From positions 1 to 30,651 of the IMG/VR virus record IMGVR_UViG_3300048837_002296: a stretch of 30,651 bases of DNA. One strand, given 5' to 3'. This DNA is from a virus. The notes below the pieces were generated by a model. It saw nothing but the letters and a program-made list of their open reading frames with translations, was not told the origin of the DNA and made no database searches. Every line of letters begins with the position of its first letter. Positions within the stretch are counted from its first letter, which is position 1. Below are positions 1-7,035 of this stretch, one piece after another. The translations under genes and the position numbers were made by a program.

Positions 1-254
1 AGTCGCTGGCACGGGCGCATGCCGCCGCGCCTGCGTGTTTTGGCGTGATTTGGCGGGTGGGATCGTGCATCCGCGTGCGTCTGCGGCGTGATGCGGCTTT
101 CGCCACTGCAACAGATCCGCCCGTTTGGGGGTAGCATTTCGGCTAAGGTCTGGACAGCGGTGACGGTCGAGGAAGCCGCCCGGGCATCGACGGGTCCTTC
201 CTGGCCAATAGCCCATGCGGGGGGCGCGAGCGCGGCGCTTCGATAGCGTCAGGG
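1..254. other. Left-edge stretch without a convincing gene
   Basis: All three plus-strand frames are closed by stops early (around 46, 89 and 132), so at most the last ~43 codons of an upstream gene could lie here, and nothing in them is recognisable. An imperfect hairpin, GCATC with GATGC around CGC and GCG, lies at about 66-94. No good -35/-10 pair was found. It is probably the junction between the early region of the prophage and the methyltransferase genes. Confidence 0.4.
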
Positions 255-360
255 TGCAAACCGAGGTTTGCAGGGTTTGCGGTTTGCAGGCCCCATCCCT
301 GGGGCCTGCCGCTTCGCGGCCAGCCTGCGGCTGTCCAAATCCGCTCCAGGCGGATTTGTG
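255..360 (+). repeat. Palindromic element, family 1, copy A
   Basis: A dense run of hairpins. TGCAAACC-GA-GGTTTGCA is at 255-272. H1 is GCAGGCCCC (286-294), loop ATCCCT, GGGGCCTGC (301-309). A small GCCGC/GCGGC hairpin is at 308-320 and CAGCC-tgc-GGCTG at 321-333. GTCC follows, then H3: CAAATCCGC (336-344), loop TCCAG, GCGGATTTG (350-358). The H1 loop is identical to that of copy B at 4977-5050 and the GTCC-CAAAT-loop-ATTTG frame is shared, but the stem bases differ in a compensating way. There is no U tract, so it is not an ordinary terminator. It precedes the methyltransferase gene. Known REP-like repeats of betaproteobacteria cannot be excluded. Confidence 0.75.
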
Positions 361-381
361 CACTCCCCGATACACATCACG

Positions 382-413
382 AGCCCGCCCACGGTTCTCC
401 GTCGGCGGGCTTT
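382..413 (+). terminator. Terminator-like hairpin before methyltransferase 1
   Basis: AGCCCGCC (382-389) pairs with GGCGGGCT (404-411), with an inner ACGG/CCGT stem, followed by only a short T run. The CCCGCC...GGCGGG core is the same as in the hairpins at 11294-11313 and 26101-26132, both also directly ahead of a start codon. It may be a weak intrinsic terminator or a processing site inside the operon. Confidence 0.5.
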
Positions 414-432
414 CCATTTCGAGGTTCCGATC

Positions 433-1854
433 CTGAACACGCTCAACGTCGAGTACCGCGAGGTCGAGACGCTGATTCCCTACGCCCGCAATCCGCGCAC
501 GCACAGCGACGAGCAGGTCGCGCGCATCGCCGCCAGCATCGCCGAGTTCGGCTGGACCAACCCGATCCTGGTCGATGGCGAGCACGGTGTGATCGCCGGT
601 CACGGCCGGCTGCTGGCCGCACGCAAGCTGGGGCTCGCCGAGGTGCCGGTGATCGAGCTTGCGCACCTGACGCCTGCGCAGAAGCGCGCCTACGTGATCG
701 CCGACAACCGGCTCGCGCTCGATGCCGGCTGGGACCAAGCGATGTTGGCGCTGGAGTTCGCCGAACTGGCCGACGCCGGCTTCGACCTGGACCTGACCGG
801 CTTCTCGGCCTCCGAGATCGAAGGCCTGCTCGACGCCATCGAGAAGACGGAACCGTCCGCCGAAGAGGACACGAGCGCTTTGGTCCGCGACCCGGACGAG
901 GACGACGTCACACCGCCCACGGTGGCGGTCACACGCCCCCGCGATCTGTGGCTGATCGGTGAACACCGACTGCTCTGCGCCGACAGCAGCGACGCGGCCG
1001 CCGTCGCGCGCCTCCTCGAGGGCGAGCGGGCGCACCTGCTCTTCACCAGCCCGCCGTATGCCAATCAGCGCGACTACACCACCGGCGGCATCGCGGACTG
1101 GGACGCGTTGATGCAGGGCGTGTTCGGCGCCGCCCGCAGCGCGCTGCACGAGGACGCGCAAATCCTGGTCAACCTTGGCCTGGTCCATCGCGACGGCGAG
1201 TGGCAGCCGTACTGGGACGGCTGGATCGCATGGATGCGCACTCAAGGCTGGCGCCGCTTCGGCTGGTACGTCTGGGATCAGTCGGTGACCGTGCCCGGCG
1301 ACTGGGCCGGGCGCCTCGCGCCGCGCCACGAGTTCGTGTTCCACTTCAACCGCCAGGCGCGCAAGCCGAACAAGATCGTGCCCTGCAAGTGGGCCGGGCA
1401 CGAGACGCACCTGCGCGCCGACGGATCGTCCACCGCGATGCGCGGCAAGGACGGCAAGGTCGGCGCCTGGAACCATGCCGGACAGCCCACGCAGGAGTTC
1501 CGCATCCCAGACTCGGTCGTCGAGGTGACGCGCCAGCGCGGCCGCATCGGTGAAGGCATCGATCATCCGGCGGTGTTCCCGCTGGGCCTGCCGAAGTTCT
1601 TCATCGAGGCCTACACCGACGCGGGCGAGATCGTCTTCGAGCCGTTCGCGGGCTCGGGCACCACGCTGCTGGCCGGCCAACTCACCGGCCGCCCGGTACG
1701 CGCCATCGAACTCGCCCCCGAGTACGTGGACGTCGCGCTGCGCCGCTGGCTGCAGCACCACCCGGGCACGGCGCCGGTGCTGGAGGGCAGCGGCCGGACC
1801 TTCGCCGAAGTCGCCGCCGAGCGGCTGGGCGAGACGGCGGAGGTCACTGCATGA
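433..1854 (+). CDS. ParB-like/N4-N6 DNA methyltransferase fusion 1
   Basis: This is a site-specific DNA methyltransferase with an N-terminal ParB/Srx-like domain, a combination common in phages and plasmids, where it may protect phage DNA from host restriction. Numbered from the start used here, the ParB-like part spans about residues 5-105 (DNRLAL and the GHGRLLAARKLGL segment). Motif IV TSPPY is at about 205-209 and the SAM-binding motif I FEPFAGSGTT at about 402-411. Motif IV before motif I is the beta-class order, and SPPY is typical of N4-cytosine enzymes, though this does not prove the target base. The start is unclear: no ATG lies near, the nearest upstream in-frame GTG (358) is inside the palindromic element, and homology with the next gene begins around 427-433. 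CTG 433, eight bases after GAGG (421-424), is my best guess. The stop overlaps the next start (ATGA). Confidence 0.88.
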   Translation: MNTLNVEYREVETLIPYARNPRTHSDEQVARIAASIAEFGWTNPILVDGEHGVIAGHGRLLAARKLGLAEVPVIELAHLTPAQKRAYVIADNRLALDAGWDQAMLALEFAELADAGFDLDLTGFSASEIEGLLDAIEKTEPSAEEDTSALVRDPDEDDVTPPTVAVTRPRDLWLIGEHRLLCADSSDAAAVARLLEGERAHLLFTSPPYANQRDYTTGGIADWDALMQGVFGAARSALHEDAQILVNLGLVHRDGEWQPYWDGWIAWMRTQGWRRFGWYVWDQSVTVPGDWAGRLAPRHEFVFHFNRQARKPNKIVPCKWAGHETHLRADGSSTAMRGKDGKVGAWNHAGQPTQEFRIPDSVVEVTRQRGRIGEGIDHPAVFPLGLPKFFIEAYTDAGEIVFEPFAGSGTTLLAGQLTGRPVRAIELAPEYVDVALRRWLQHHPGTAPVLEGSGRTFAEVAAERLGETAEVTA

Positions 1855-3113
1855 GCTGGCTGGCCGATCGCATCGAGCTCTGGCCGATCGACAAGCTGCT
1901 GCCCTACGTGCGCAACGCCCGCCAGCACTCGGACGAGCAGATCGCCCAGATCGCGGCCTCCATCGCGGAGTTCGGCTTCGTCAATCCCATTCTCACCGGC
2001 GCCGACGGTGTGCTGGTCGCGGGCCATGGGCGGCTTGCCGCCGCGCGCAAGCTGGGCCTGCCCACAGTGCCGGTGGTCGTGCTCGATCACCTGACGCCGA
2101 CCCAGCGCCGCGCCCTGGTGCTCGCGGACAACCGGCTCGCGGAACTCGCGACCTGGGACGATGCCCTGCTGCGCATCGAACTGGAGGCGCTGCAGGACGA
2201 TGGCTTCGATCTCGATCTCACCGGATTCGACGCCGATGCACTGGCAGAACTGCTGGCCGATGAGGAACCACAGATCGAGGGCCGGACGGAGGACGACGCC
2301 GCGCCCGACGTGCCCGAGGAACCCGTCTCCCGGCCGGGCGACGTCTGGCGGCTCGGGCCGCACCGCCTGGTCTGCGGCGACGCGACCACCGCCGAGGCCT
2401 ACGCGCGCCTGTTTCCGGACGGCGAGCGGGCGGACATGGTGTTCACCGATCCGCCCTACAACGTGAACTACGCCAACAGCGCGAAGGACAAGCTGCGCGG
2501 CAAACACCGCCCCATCCTCAACGATGCGCTGGGCGAAGGCTTCTACGATTTCCTCTTTGATGCGCTGGCGCTGATCATGGCGCACACCCGAGGCGCGATC
2601 TACGTCGCCATGTCCTCCAGCGAACTGGACACGCTGCAAGCGGCCTTCCGCGCCGCCGGCGGCCACTGGTCGACCTTCATCATCTGGGCCAAGAACACCT
2701 TCACGCTCGGGCGCGCCGACTACCAGCGCCAGTACGAGCCGATCCTCTACGGCTGGCCCGAAGGCGCGCAGCGCCACTGGTGCGGCGACCGCGATCAGGG
2801 CGACGTCTGGCAGATCAAGAAGCCAGCGAAGAACGATCTGCACCCGACCATGAAGCCAGTGGAACTGGTCGAACGCGCGATCCGCAACTCCAGCCGCCCG
2901 GGCGATGTGGTGCTGGACCCCTTCGGGGGTTCGGGCACGACGCTGATCGCCGCTGAGAAGTCCGGCCGCATCGCGCGGCTGATCGAGCTCGATCCCAAGT
3001 ACGTGGATGTGATCGTACGCCGCTGGCAGGATTTCACCGGCCAGCAGGCTACCCGCGAGGCCGATGGCGTGGTGTTCGATCAGGCGGCCGCGTCCTGCGC
3101 GACGATGCGATAG
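1851..3113 (+). CDS. ParB-like/N6-adenine-type DNA methyltransferase fusion 2
   Basis: This is a second methyltransferase (420 aa) with the same architecture as its upstream neighbour. The ParB/Srx-like domain covers about residues 8-105 (ADNRLAE at 92-98). The beta-class catalytic core has motif IV DPPYN at 200-204, HPTMKP at 331-336 and motif I LDPFGGSGTT at 355-364. DPPY is the usual signature of N6-adenine methyltransferases, whereas the neighbour has SPPY, so the pair may modify different bases. The N-terminal domains are clearly paralogous (PYxRNxRxHSDEQ, ASIAEFG, NPIL in both), which suggests a tandem duplication followed by divergence of the catalytic half. The start ATG overlaps the previous stop. 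The 3' end overlaps the convergent DUF3489-like gene by 34 bases. Confidence 0.92.
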   Translation: MSWLADRIELWPIDKLLPYVRNARQHSDEQIAQIAASIAEFGFVNPILTGADGVLVAGHGRLAAARKLGLPTVPVVVLDHLTPTQRRALVLADNRLAELATWDDALLRIELEALQDDGFDLDLTGFDADALAELLADEEPQIEGRTEDDAAPDVPEEPVSRPGDVWRLGPHRLVCGDATTAEAYARLFPDGERADMVFTDPPYNVNYANSAKDKLRGKHRPILNDALGEGFYDFLFDALALIMAHTRGAIYVAMSSSELDTLQAAFRAAGGHWSTFIIWAKNTFTLGRADYQRQYEPILYGWPEGAQRHWCGDRDQGDVWQIKKPAKNDLHPTMKPVELVERAIRNSSRPGDVVLDPFGGSGTTLIAAEKSGRIARLIELDPKYVDVIVRRWQDFTGQQATREADGVVFDQAAASCATMR

Positions 3114-3685
3114 ACGCGCTCGCCGCCCTGGGGCTTGTCGGAGACGATGGCGAGACCCAGCTTCTTCTTGAGCGCCCCGGCCAGGGTGCCGCGCACCGTG
3201 TGCGCCTGCCAACCGGTGGCATCCATGATCTGGCGGATCGTGGCGCCCTCGGGGCGGCGCAGCATCGCGATCACCTGCGCCTGCTTGCTGTCGGCGCGGG
3301 TGCGGCGCGGCTCGGCGCTGCGATGCGCATCCTGCGCCCAGGCCGCTTCGGCGGCGTTCACCGCCGCCTCCAGGTCGGCCTCGTCGCGCGCCGTCTGCGC
3401 CTGCTCGGCCCGGGCGATCACCGCATCGAGTTTCGCAACGAAGGACTGGCGCGGGGCGGTGCGGGCACCCGGGCGCGGCACGCCCAAGGCCTCGTAGCCT
3501 GCGTCGGCAACGACCCAGACCTCGCCCTGGCGGGCGATCAGGGCGCGGTTGGCCAGGCCGTCGAGCACCTTGCGGCGGGCACCGCCTTGGATGTGCTCGG
3601 GGAACCAGTCGATTCGGCCGTCGCTGTGCTCGAGCGCATGGGCCAGGATCGCGTGCTGGGCGGGGGTCAGGGTGATGGTGCTCAT
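3080..3685 (-). CDS. DUF3489-type winged-helix protein
   Basis: A 201-aa protein starting MSTITLTPAQ, with a good ribosome site (AGGAG, 6-nt spacer). The C-terminal ~70 residues (KQAQVIAMLRRPEGATIRQIMDATGWQAHTVRGTLAGALKKKLGL...VYRI) match the DUF3489 pattern, a winged helix-turn-helix of unknown role found in phages and many proteobacteria. The N-terminal part (LTPAQHAILAHALEHSDGRIDWFP) is also typical of the family. The middle (about 95-125) is rich in Ala and Glu and probably helical. It lies on the strand opposite the late genes with two other small genes, so a regulatory role is plausible but inferred. Its stop end overlaps the end of methyltransferase 2. The 14 bases AGGAGCAGACCATG at the start are identical to those of the next upstream minus-strand gene. 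Confidence 0.85.
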   Translation of the reverse strand: MSTITLTPAQHAILAHALEHSDGRIDWFPEHIQGGARRKVLDGLANRALIARQGEVWVVADAGYEALGVPRPGARTAPRQSFVAKLDAVIARAEQAQTARDEADLEAAVNAAEAAWAQDAHRSAEPRRTRADSKQAQVIAMLRRPEGATIRQIMDATGWQAHTVRGTLAGALKKKLGLAIVSDKPQGGERVYRIVAQDAAA

Positions 3686-3719
3686 GGTCTGCTCCTGGAT
3701 AGGGATGGATCGGCGCGAG

Positions 3720-3965
3720 TCAGTCTTCCCACAGGTGCTCGCCATCGAGGCTGATCCACAGGCGCGCATCGCACGCGGTGGCCATCTCGCGCACCGCCAA
3801 GCCGGTTTTGAGGTGGGTGCCGGTCTTGCCGGTGAAGTCGTAACGCTGGCCGTCGTGCATCACGGTCGCTGGGCCTTGCTCGTCGAACTCGATTCGGATC
3901 AGGCGGGTGCCGAGGGCGTTTCCGTTGGTGTCGGTGACCTGGGGTTGGCGGATGCGCAGGGTCAT
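3720..3965 (-). CDS. Small conserved-looking phage protein, unknown function
   Basis: An 81-aa protein starting MTLRIRQPQVTDTNGNALGTRLIRIEF, chosen because of AGGAG with a 6-nt spacer. I do not recognise it. It has no membrane segment or signal peptide. The alternating pattern (GPATVMHDGQRYDFTGKTGTHLKTGLAVREMA) suggests a small beta-rich fold. It is likely cotranscribed with the DUF3489 gene 34 bases downstream and is preceded by one copy of the duplicated leader. Confidence 0.65.
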   Translation of the reverse strand: MTLRIRQPQVTDTNGNALGTRLIRIEFDEQGPATVMHDGQRYDFTGKTGTHLKTGLAVREMATACDARLWISLDGEHLWED

Positions 3966-3992
3966 GGTCTGCTCCTTGGTGCGTGGTGATCG

Positions 3993-4037
3993 GGTGAGGT
4001 GATGAACGCGCTGTTCGCGTGAGAAGCCAAGCGTTCT
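3993..4037 (-). repeat. Duplicated leader, copy 1
   Basis: This 45-nt segment matches 4354-4398 at 38 of 45 positions in the same orientation. Each copy ends about 30 bases before the ATG of a minus-strand small gene. The best-conserved blocks are GTGATGAACGCGCT and GAAGCCAAGCG as read on the plus strand. It could be a shared promoter or operator, or a remnant of a gene duplication. Confidence 0.7.
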
Positions 4038-4048
4038 TGCTTGGCTTC
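4023..4048. promoter_or_regulatory. Perfect 10-bp inverted repeat between two minus-strand genes
   Basis: GAAGCCAAGC (4023-4032), loop GTTCTT, GCTTGGCTTC (4039-4048). It lies 10 bases after the stop of the 88-aa gene and overlaps leader copy 1. There is no T run on either strand, so it is a poor intrinsic terminator. It could be an operator or an mRNA-stabilising hairpin. Confidence 0.55.
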
Positions 4049-4058
4049 GCATTGCTCG

Positions 4059-4325
4059 TCAGACCTTGCGCAACACCGCGATGCCGGCCTGCGCCAGTTC
4101 GAGCGCGGCGGCGTGGAAGGCCATCTCGCCGACCCAGGGCGCAGCCCTTGCGTCGTCAAACAAGCGGTCGATGACCGGCCGGGCCTTGGCGCGCATCGCG
4201 GCGCAGGCGGCTTCGAGCTCGTCGCGGCTGGCGGCGGCCACCTCCTTGCGGCAAGTGCGCACCAGCACGGTCAGGGCGGCCTCGGCGAGCTTGGTGGCGA
4301 GAAGGTCGGGGATGTGGGGGTTCAT
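4059..4325 (-). CDS. Small helical protein, unknown function
   Basis: An 88-aa protein MNPHIPDLLATKLAEAALTVLVRTC...AVLRKV. The start is supported by AAGGA with a 6-nt spacer (the frame stays open far upstream, but without coding character). It is Ala/Leu/Glu-rich, almost certainly all-helical and soluble. I do not recognise a family. It heads the three-gene minus-strand cluster and is divergent from the terminase genes, so promoters for both directions probably lie in 4326-4445. Confidence 0.6.
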   Translation of the reverse strand: MNPHIPDLLATKLAEAALTVLVRTCRKEVAAASRDELEAACAAMRAKARPVIDRLFDDARAAPWVGEMAFHAAALELAQAGIAVLRKV

Positions 4326-4353
4326 CGGGCGTCCTTTCGGTCGGGTGGTTCGG

Positions 4354-4398
4354 GGTGACGTGATGAACGCGCTTCTCGCCCGTGAAGCCAAGCGTTTT
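4354..4398 (-). repeat. Duplicated leader, copy 2
   Basis: Partner of 3993-4037 (38 of 45 identical), placed upstream of the 88-aa gene. Translated on the minus strand both copies give RLAS-x-A-x-SAFITSP, but neither has its own start and ribosome site, so a peptide is unlikely. It sits in the divergent gap before the terminase operon, where a promoter would be expected. Confidence 0.68.
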
Positions 4399-4445
4399 CT
4401 GCGGGTGTTGGCCAAGAACTGACGATGACTTGATCGAAGAGGGCC

Positions 4446-4976
4446 ATGGGCATCTCGATTCGCGCCTACGCCCGCCACCGTGGGGTATCGGACACCGCCG
4501 TGCACAAGGCCATCCGCACCGGACGCATCACGCCCGAGGCGGACGGCACCATCGACCCAGACCGGGCCGACCGCGACTGGACCCGGAACTCCGAGCCCCC
4601 GAAGGCGGGAACGGGCTCCCGGACCGTGAAGGTGCGGGTGGCGGAGGATCCGGCCCCCAACCTCGCCACCGGCCTGCCCGCAGGCGGCACCACGCTCGTG
4701 CAGGCGCGCACGGTCAACGAGGTGGTCAAGGCGCAGACCAACAAGGTGCGGCTGGCCCGCCTCAAGGGCGAACTGGTCGATCGCCACCAGGCCATCGCGC
4801 ATGTGTTCAAGCTCGCCCGTACGGAGCGCGACGCCTGGCTCAACTGGCCGGCGCGGATCTCGGCGCAGATGGCGGCCCGGCTCGGCGTGGAGGCCCACAC
4901 CCTGCACGTGGCCCTGGATGCCGCCGTGCGCGAGCACCTCGCCGAGCTCGGGGAACTCAAGGTTCGGGTCGATTGA
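4446..4976 (+). CDS. Terminase small subunit
   Basis: A 176-aa DNA-binding subunit of the packaging motor, which would recognise the phage packaging site. Residues 4-28 (SIRAYARHRGVSDTAVHKAIRTGRI) form a typical Nu1/'elements of external origin'-like helix-turn-helix. The centre is a charged linker and the C-terminal half (about 90-176) is helical, suited to oligomerisation and contact with the large subunit. AGAGGG lies just before the ATG. The position directly upstream of the large terminase supports the call. The stop TGA (4974-4976) shares its last base with the ATG of a 24-codon mini-ORF created by a palindromic insert. Confidence 0.88.
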   Translation: MGISIRAYARHRGVSDTAVHKAIRTGRITPEADGTIDPDRADRDWTRNSEPPKAGTGSRTVKVRVAEDPAPNLATGLPAGGTTLVQARTVNEVVKAQTNKVRLARLKGELVDRHQAIAHVFKLARTERDAWLNWPARISAQMAARLGVEAHTLHVALDAAVREHLAELGELKVRVD

Positions 4977-5050
4977 TGAAACACATCCCTGTGTTTCACC
5001 CTGCCGGGCGCGCTGGCGCGCGTCCAAATTCGTTCCCGACGAATTTGTGA
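4976..5050 (+). repeat. Palindromic element, family 1, copy B, with mini-ORF
   Basis: H1 is TGAAACAC (4977-4984), loop ATCCCT, GTGTTTCA (4991-4998). H2 is GCGCGC-tg-GCGCGC (5008-5021). GTCC follows, then H3: CAAATTCGT (5025-5033), loop TCCCG, ACGAATTTG (5039-5047). H1 loop and H3 frame match copy A at 255-360 while the stems differ by paired changes. The insert lies between two TGATG sequences (4974-4978 and 5048-5052). An ATG at 4976 opens a 24-codon reading frame whose TGA overlaps the terminase ATG, so translational coupling could still pass through it. The peptide itself (starts MKHIPVFHPAGRAG) looks like a by-product of the hairpins. Confidence 0.78.
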
Positions 5051-7023
5051 TGGACGAGTTCGCCTATGAGGGCTGGGACGTCATCGAGCGCGCTTGGCGC
5101 GAGGGCCTCACGCCGGACCCGCTGCTCACCGTCTCCGAATGGGCCGACCGTCACCGGGTGCTGTCGAGCAAGGCCTCGAGCGAGCCGGGGCGCTGGCGCA
5201 CCAGCCGCACGCCGTATCTGAAGGCGATCATGGACTGCCTGTCGCCGACCTCGCCCATCGAGCGCGTGGTGTTCATGAAGGGCGCCCAGGTGGGCGCGAC
5301 CGAGACCGGCTCGAACTGGATCGGCTACGTGATCCACCACGCCCCCGGGCCGATGATGGCGGTGTGGCCCACCGTGGAGATGGCCAAGCGCAACTCCAAG
5401 CAGCGCATCGACCCGCTGATCGAGGAGTCGCCGGTGCTCTGCGAACTCATCGCTCCGGCGCGTTCGCGCGACTCGGGCAACACCATCCTCGCCAAGGAGT
5501 TTCGTGGCGGCGTGCTGGTGATGACCGGCGCGAACAGCGCGGTGGGCCTGCGCTCGATGCCGGTGCGCTATCTCTTTCTCGACGAAGTGGACGCCTACCC
5601 GCTCGACGTCGAGGGGGAGGGCGATGCGATCTCGCTGGCCGAGGCGCGCACGCGCACCTTTGCGCGGCGCAAGATCTTCATCGTCTCGACGCCGACGATC
5701 GCGGGCGCCTCGGCCATCGAGCGCGAGTACGAGGCCTCTGACCAGCGGCGCTACTTCGTGCCCTGCCCGCATTGCTCGCACCGGCAGTGGCTGCGTTTCG
5801 AGCAACTGCGTTGGGAGAAGGGACGGCCCGAGACGGCGGCGTATGTGTGCGAATCGTGCGAGACGGCGATCGCCGAGCACCACAAGACCTGGATGCTGGA
5901 GCACGGCGAGTGGCGCGCGACGGCGGAAGGCTCGGGCAAGACGGCGGGGTTTCATCTGTCGTCGCTGTACAGCCCGCTGGGCTGGCGCGCCTGGCGCGAG
6001 ATCGCCGCCGCGTGGGAGGCCGCCGTCAGTAAAGAGTCGGGATCGGCCGCTGCCATCAAGACTTTCAAGAACACCGAGCTCGGCGAGACCTGGGTCGAGG
6101 AGGGCGAAGCGCCCGACTGGCAACGCCTGCTGGAGCGCCGCGAGGACTATGCCATCGGCACCATTCCCGCCGGCGGGCTCTTGCTCACCGCCGGCGCCGA
6201 CGTGCAGAAGGACCGCATCGAGGTCTCGGTCTGGGCCTTCGGGCGTGGCAAGGAGGCCTGGCTCATCGAGCACCGGGTGCTGATGGGCGACACCGCACGG
6301 GATGCGGTGTGGAAGGCGCTGGCCGGGATGCTCGCCGAGACCTGGACCCATGCCTCGGGCGCGGCCATGCCGCTGGCCCGCTTGGCGATCGACACCGGCT
6401 TTGCCACGCAGGAGGCCTACGCCTTCGTGCGCGCCTGCCGCGACGCGCGGGTGATGGCCGTCAAGGGCGTGCGGACCGGTTCGATGGGGGGCGCGGCCCT
6501 GATCGGCACACCGACGGCGGTCGATGTCTCGCAGGCGGGCAAGAAGCTGCGCCGGGGCATCAAGGTGTATGCGGTCGCGGTGGGGCTTGCCAAGCTGGAG
6601 TTCTACAACCACCTGCGCCAGAGCGCGGAGGTGGCCGACGACGGCGTGACGGTGACCTACCCGGCCGGTTTCGTCCACCTGCCCAAGATCGACGCCGAGT
6701 TCCTCCAGCAACTGTGCGCCGAGCAGCTCGTCACCCGGCGTGATCGCCACGGCTTTGCGGTGCGCGAGTGGCAGAAGATGCGCGAGCGCAACGAGGCGCT
6801 GGACTGCTACGTGTATGCCCGTGCTGCTGCTGCGGCCGCAGGGCTCGACCGCTTCGAGGAACGCCACTGGCGCGAACTGGAGCGGCAACTGGGGCTGGCC
6901 AGTCCGCCAGCCCTTGAAACACCTACTGAATCGATCACCGAGGCCACCCATCGAGGTGGCCTGGGTGTTTCTGGCAACCGCAACACCGGCCGGCGCGTGA
7001 TCAAGAGCCGCTGGCTGTCCTGA
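5050..7023 (+). CDS. Terminase large subunit, GpA family
   Basis: A 657-aa ATPase/nuclease that drives DNA into the prohead and cuts it. The N-terminal ATPase has the Walker A-like GAQVGATET at 78-86 and Walker B LFLDEVD at 175-181. A zinc knuckle follows (CPHC 239-242, CESC 267-270). The nuclease domain begins around LTAGADVQKDRIEV (380-392, D384 a probable metal ligand) with LAIDTGFAT downstream. The C-terminus ends RRVIKSRWLS. The start is ATG 5050 (GTG 5047 is possible). No Shine-Dalgarno is visible because the palindromic insert abuts the start, so expression probably relies on coupling from the TGATG. Near the C-terminus (6916-6971) a two-layer hairpin is built into the coding sequence. 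Confidence 0.96.
   Translation: MDEFAYEGWDVIERAWREGLTPDPLLTVSEWADRHRVLSSKASSEPGRWRTSRTPYLKAIMDCLSPTSPIERVVFMKGAQVGATETGSNWIGYVIHHAPGPMMAVWPTVEMAKRNSKQRIDPLIEESPVLCELIAPARSRDSGNTILAKEFRGGVLVMTGANSAVGLRSMPVRYLFLDEVDAYPLDVEGEGDAISLAEARTRTFARRKIFIVSTPTIAGASAIEREYEASDQRRYFVPCPHCSHRQWLRFEQLRWEKGRPETAAYVCESCETAIAEHHKTWMLEHGEWRATAEGSGKTAGFHLSSLYSPLGWRAWREIAAAWEAAVSKESGSAAAIKTFKNTELGETWVEEGEAPDWQRLLERREDYAIGTIPAGGLLLTAGADVQKDRIEVSVWAFGRGKEAWLIEHRVLMGDTARDAVWKALAGMLAETWTHASGAAMPLARLAIDTGFATQEAYAFVRACRDARVMAVKGVRTGSMGGAALIGTPTAVDVSQAGKKLRRGIKVYAVAVGLAKLEFYNHLRQSAEVADDGVTVTYPAGFVHLPKIDAEFLQQLCAEQLVTRRDRHGFAVREWQKMRERNEALDCYVYARAAAAAAGLDRFEERHWRELERQLGLASPPALETPTESITEATHRGGLGVSGNRNTGRRVIKSRWLS
6916..6971 (+). 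repeat. Two-layer hairpin inside the end of the large terminase gene
   Basis: The outer stem is GAAACACC (6916-6923) with GGTGTTTC (6964-6971). The inner stem is AGGCCACC (6941-6948) with GGTGGCCT (6955-6962), loop CATCGA. It is read in frame as LETPTESITEATHRGGLGVS. The inner part resembles a phage intrinsic terminator, and the outer arms match the H1 stem of element B. It could be an in-frame palindromic insertion or a hairpin acting between the terminase and downstream genes. Confidence 0.6.
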
Positions 7024-7035
7024 CGAGGAGACGCT

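Noticed and set aside
1611-3212. Long minus-strand open frame (533 codons) across the methyltransferase genes
   Set aside because: Antisense shadow of high-GC coding sequence: it opposes two clear methyltransferases, lacks a ribosome site and shows low-complexity Arg/Gly/His content.
4326-4445. Sigma-70 promoters between the divergent genes
   Set aside because: A promoter is expected here, but only weak TTGGCC-like boxes without a good -10 partner are visible, so no site is called.
255-5050. Palindromic elements as ordinary rho-independent terminators
   Set aside because: There is no T run after the stems, several hairpins follow each other, and loops rather than stems are conserved.
4976-5050. 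The 24-residue peptide of element B as a functional protein
   Set aside because: Its residues follow from the hairpin bases and copy A has no equivalent start; coupling is the more likely use of the frame.
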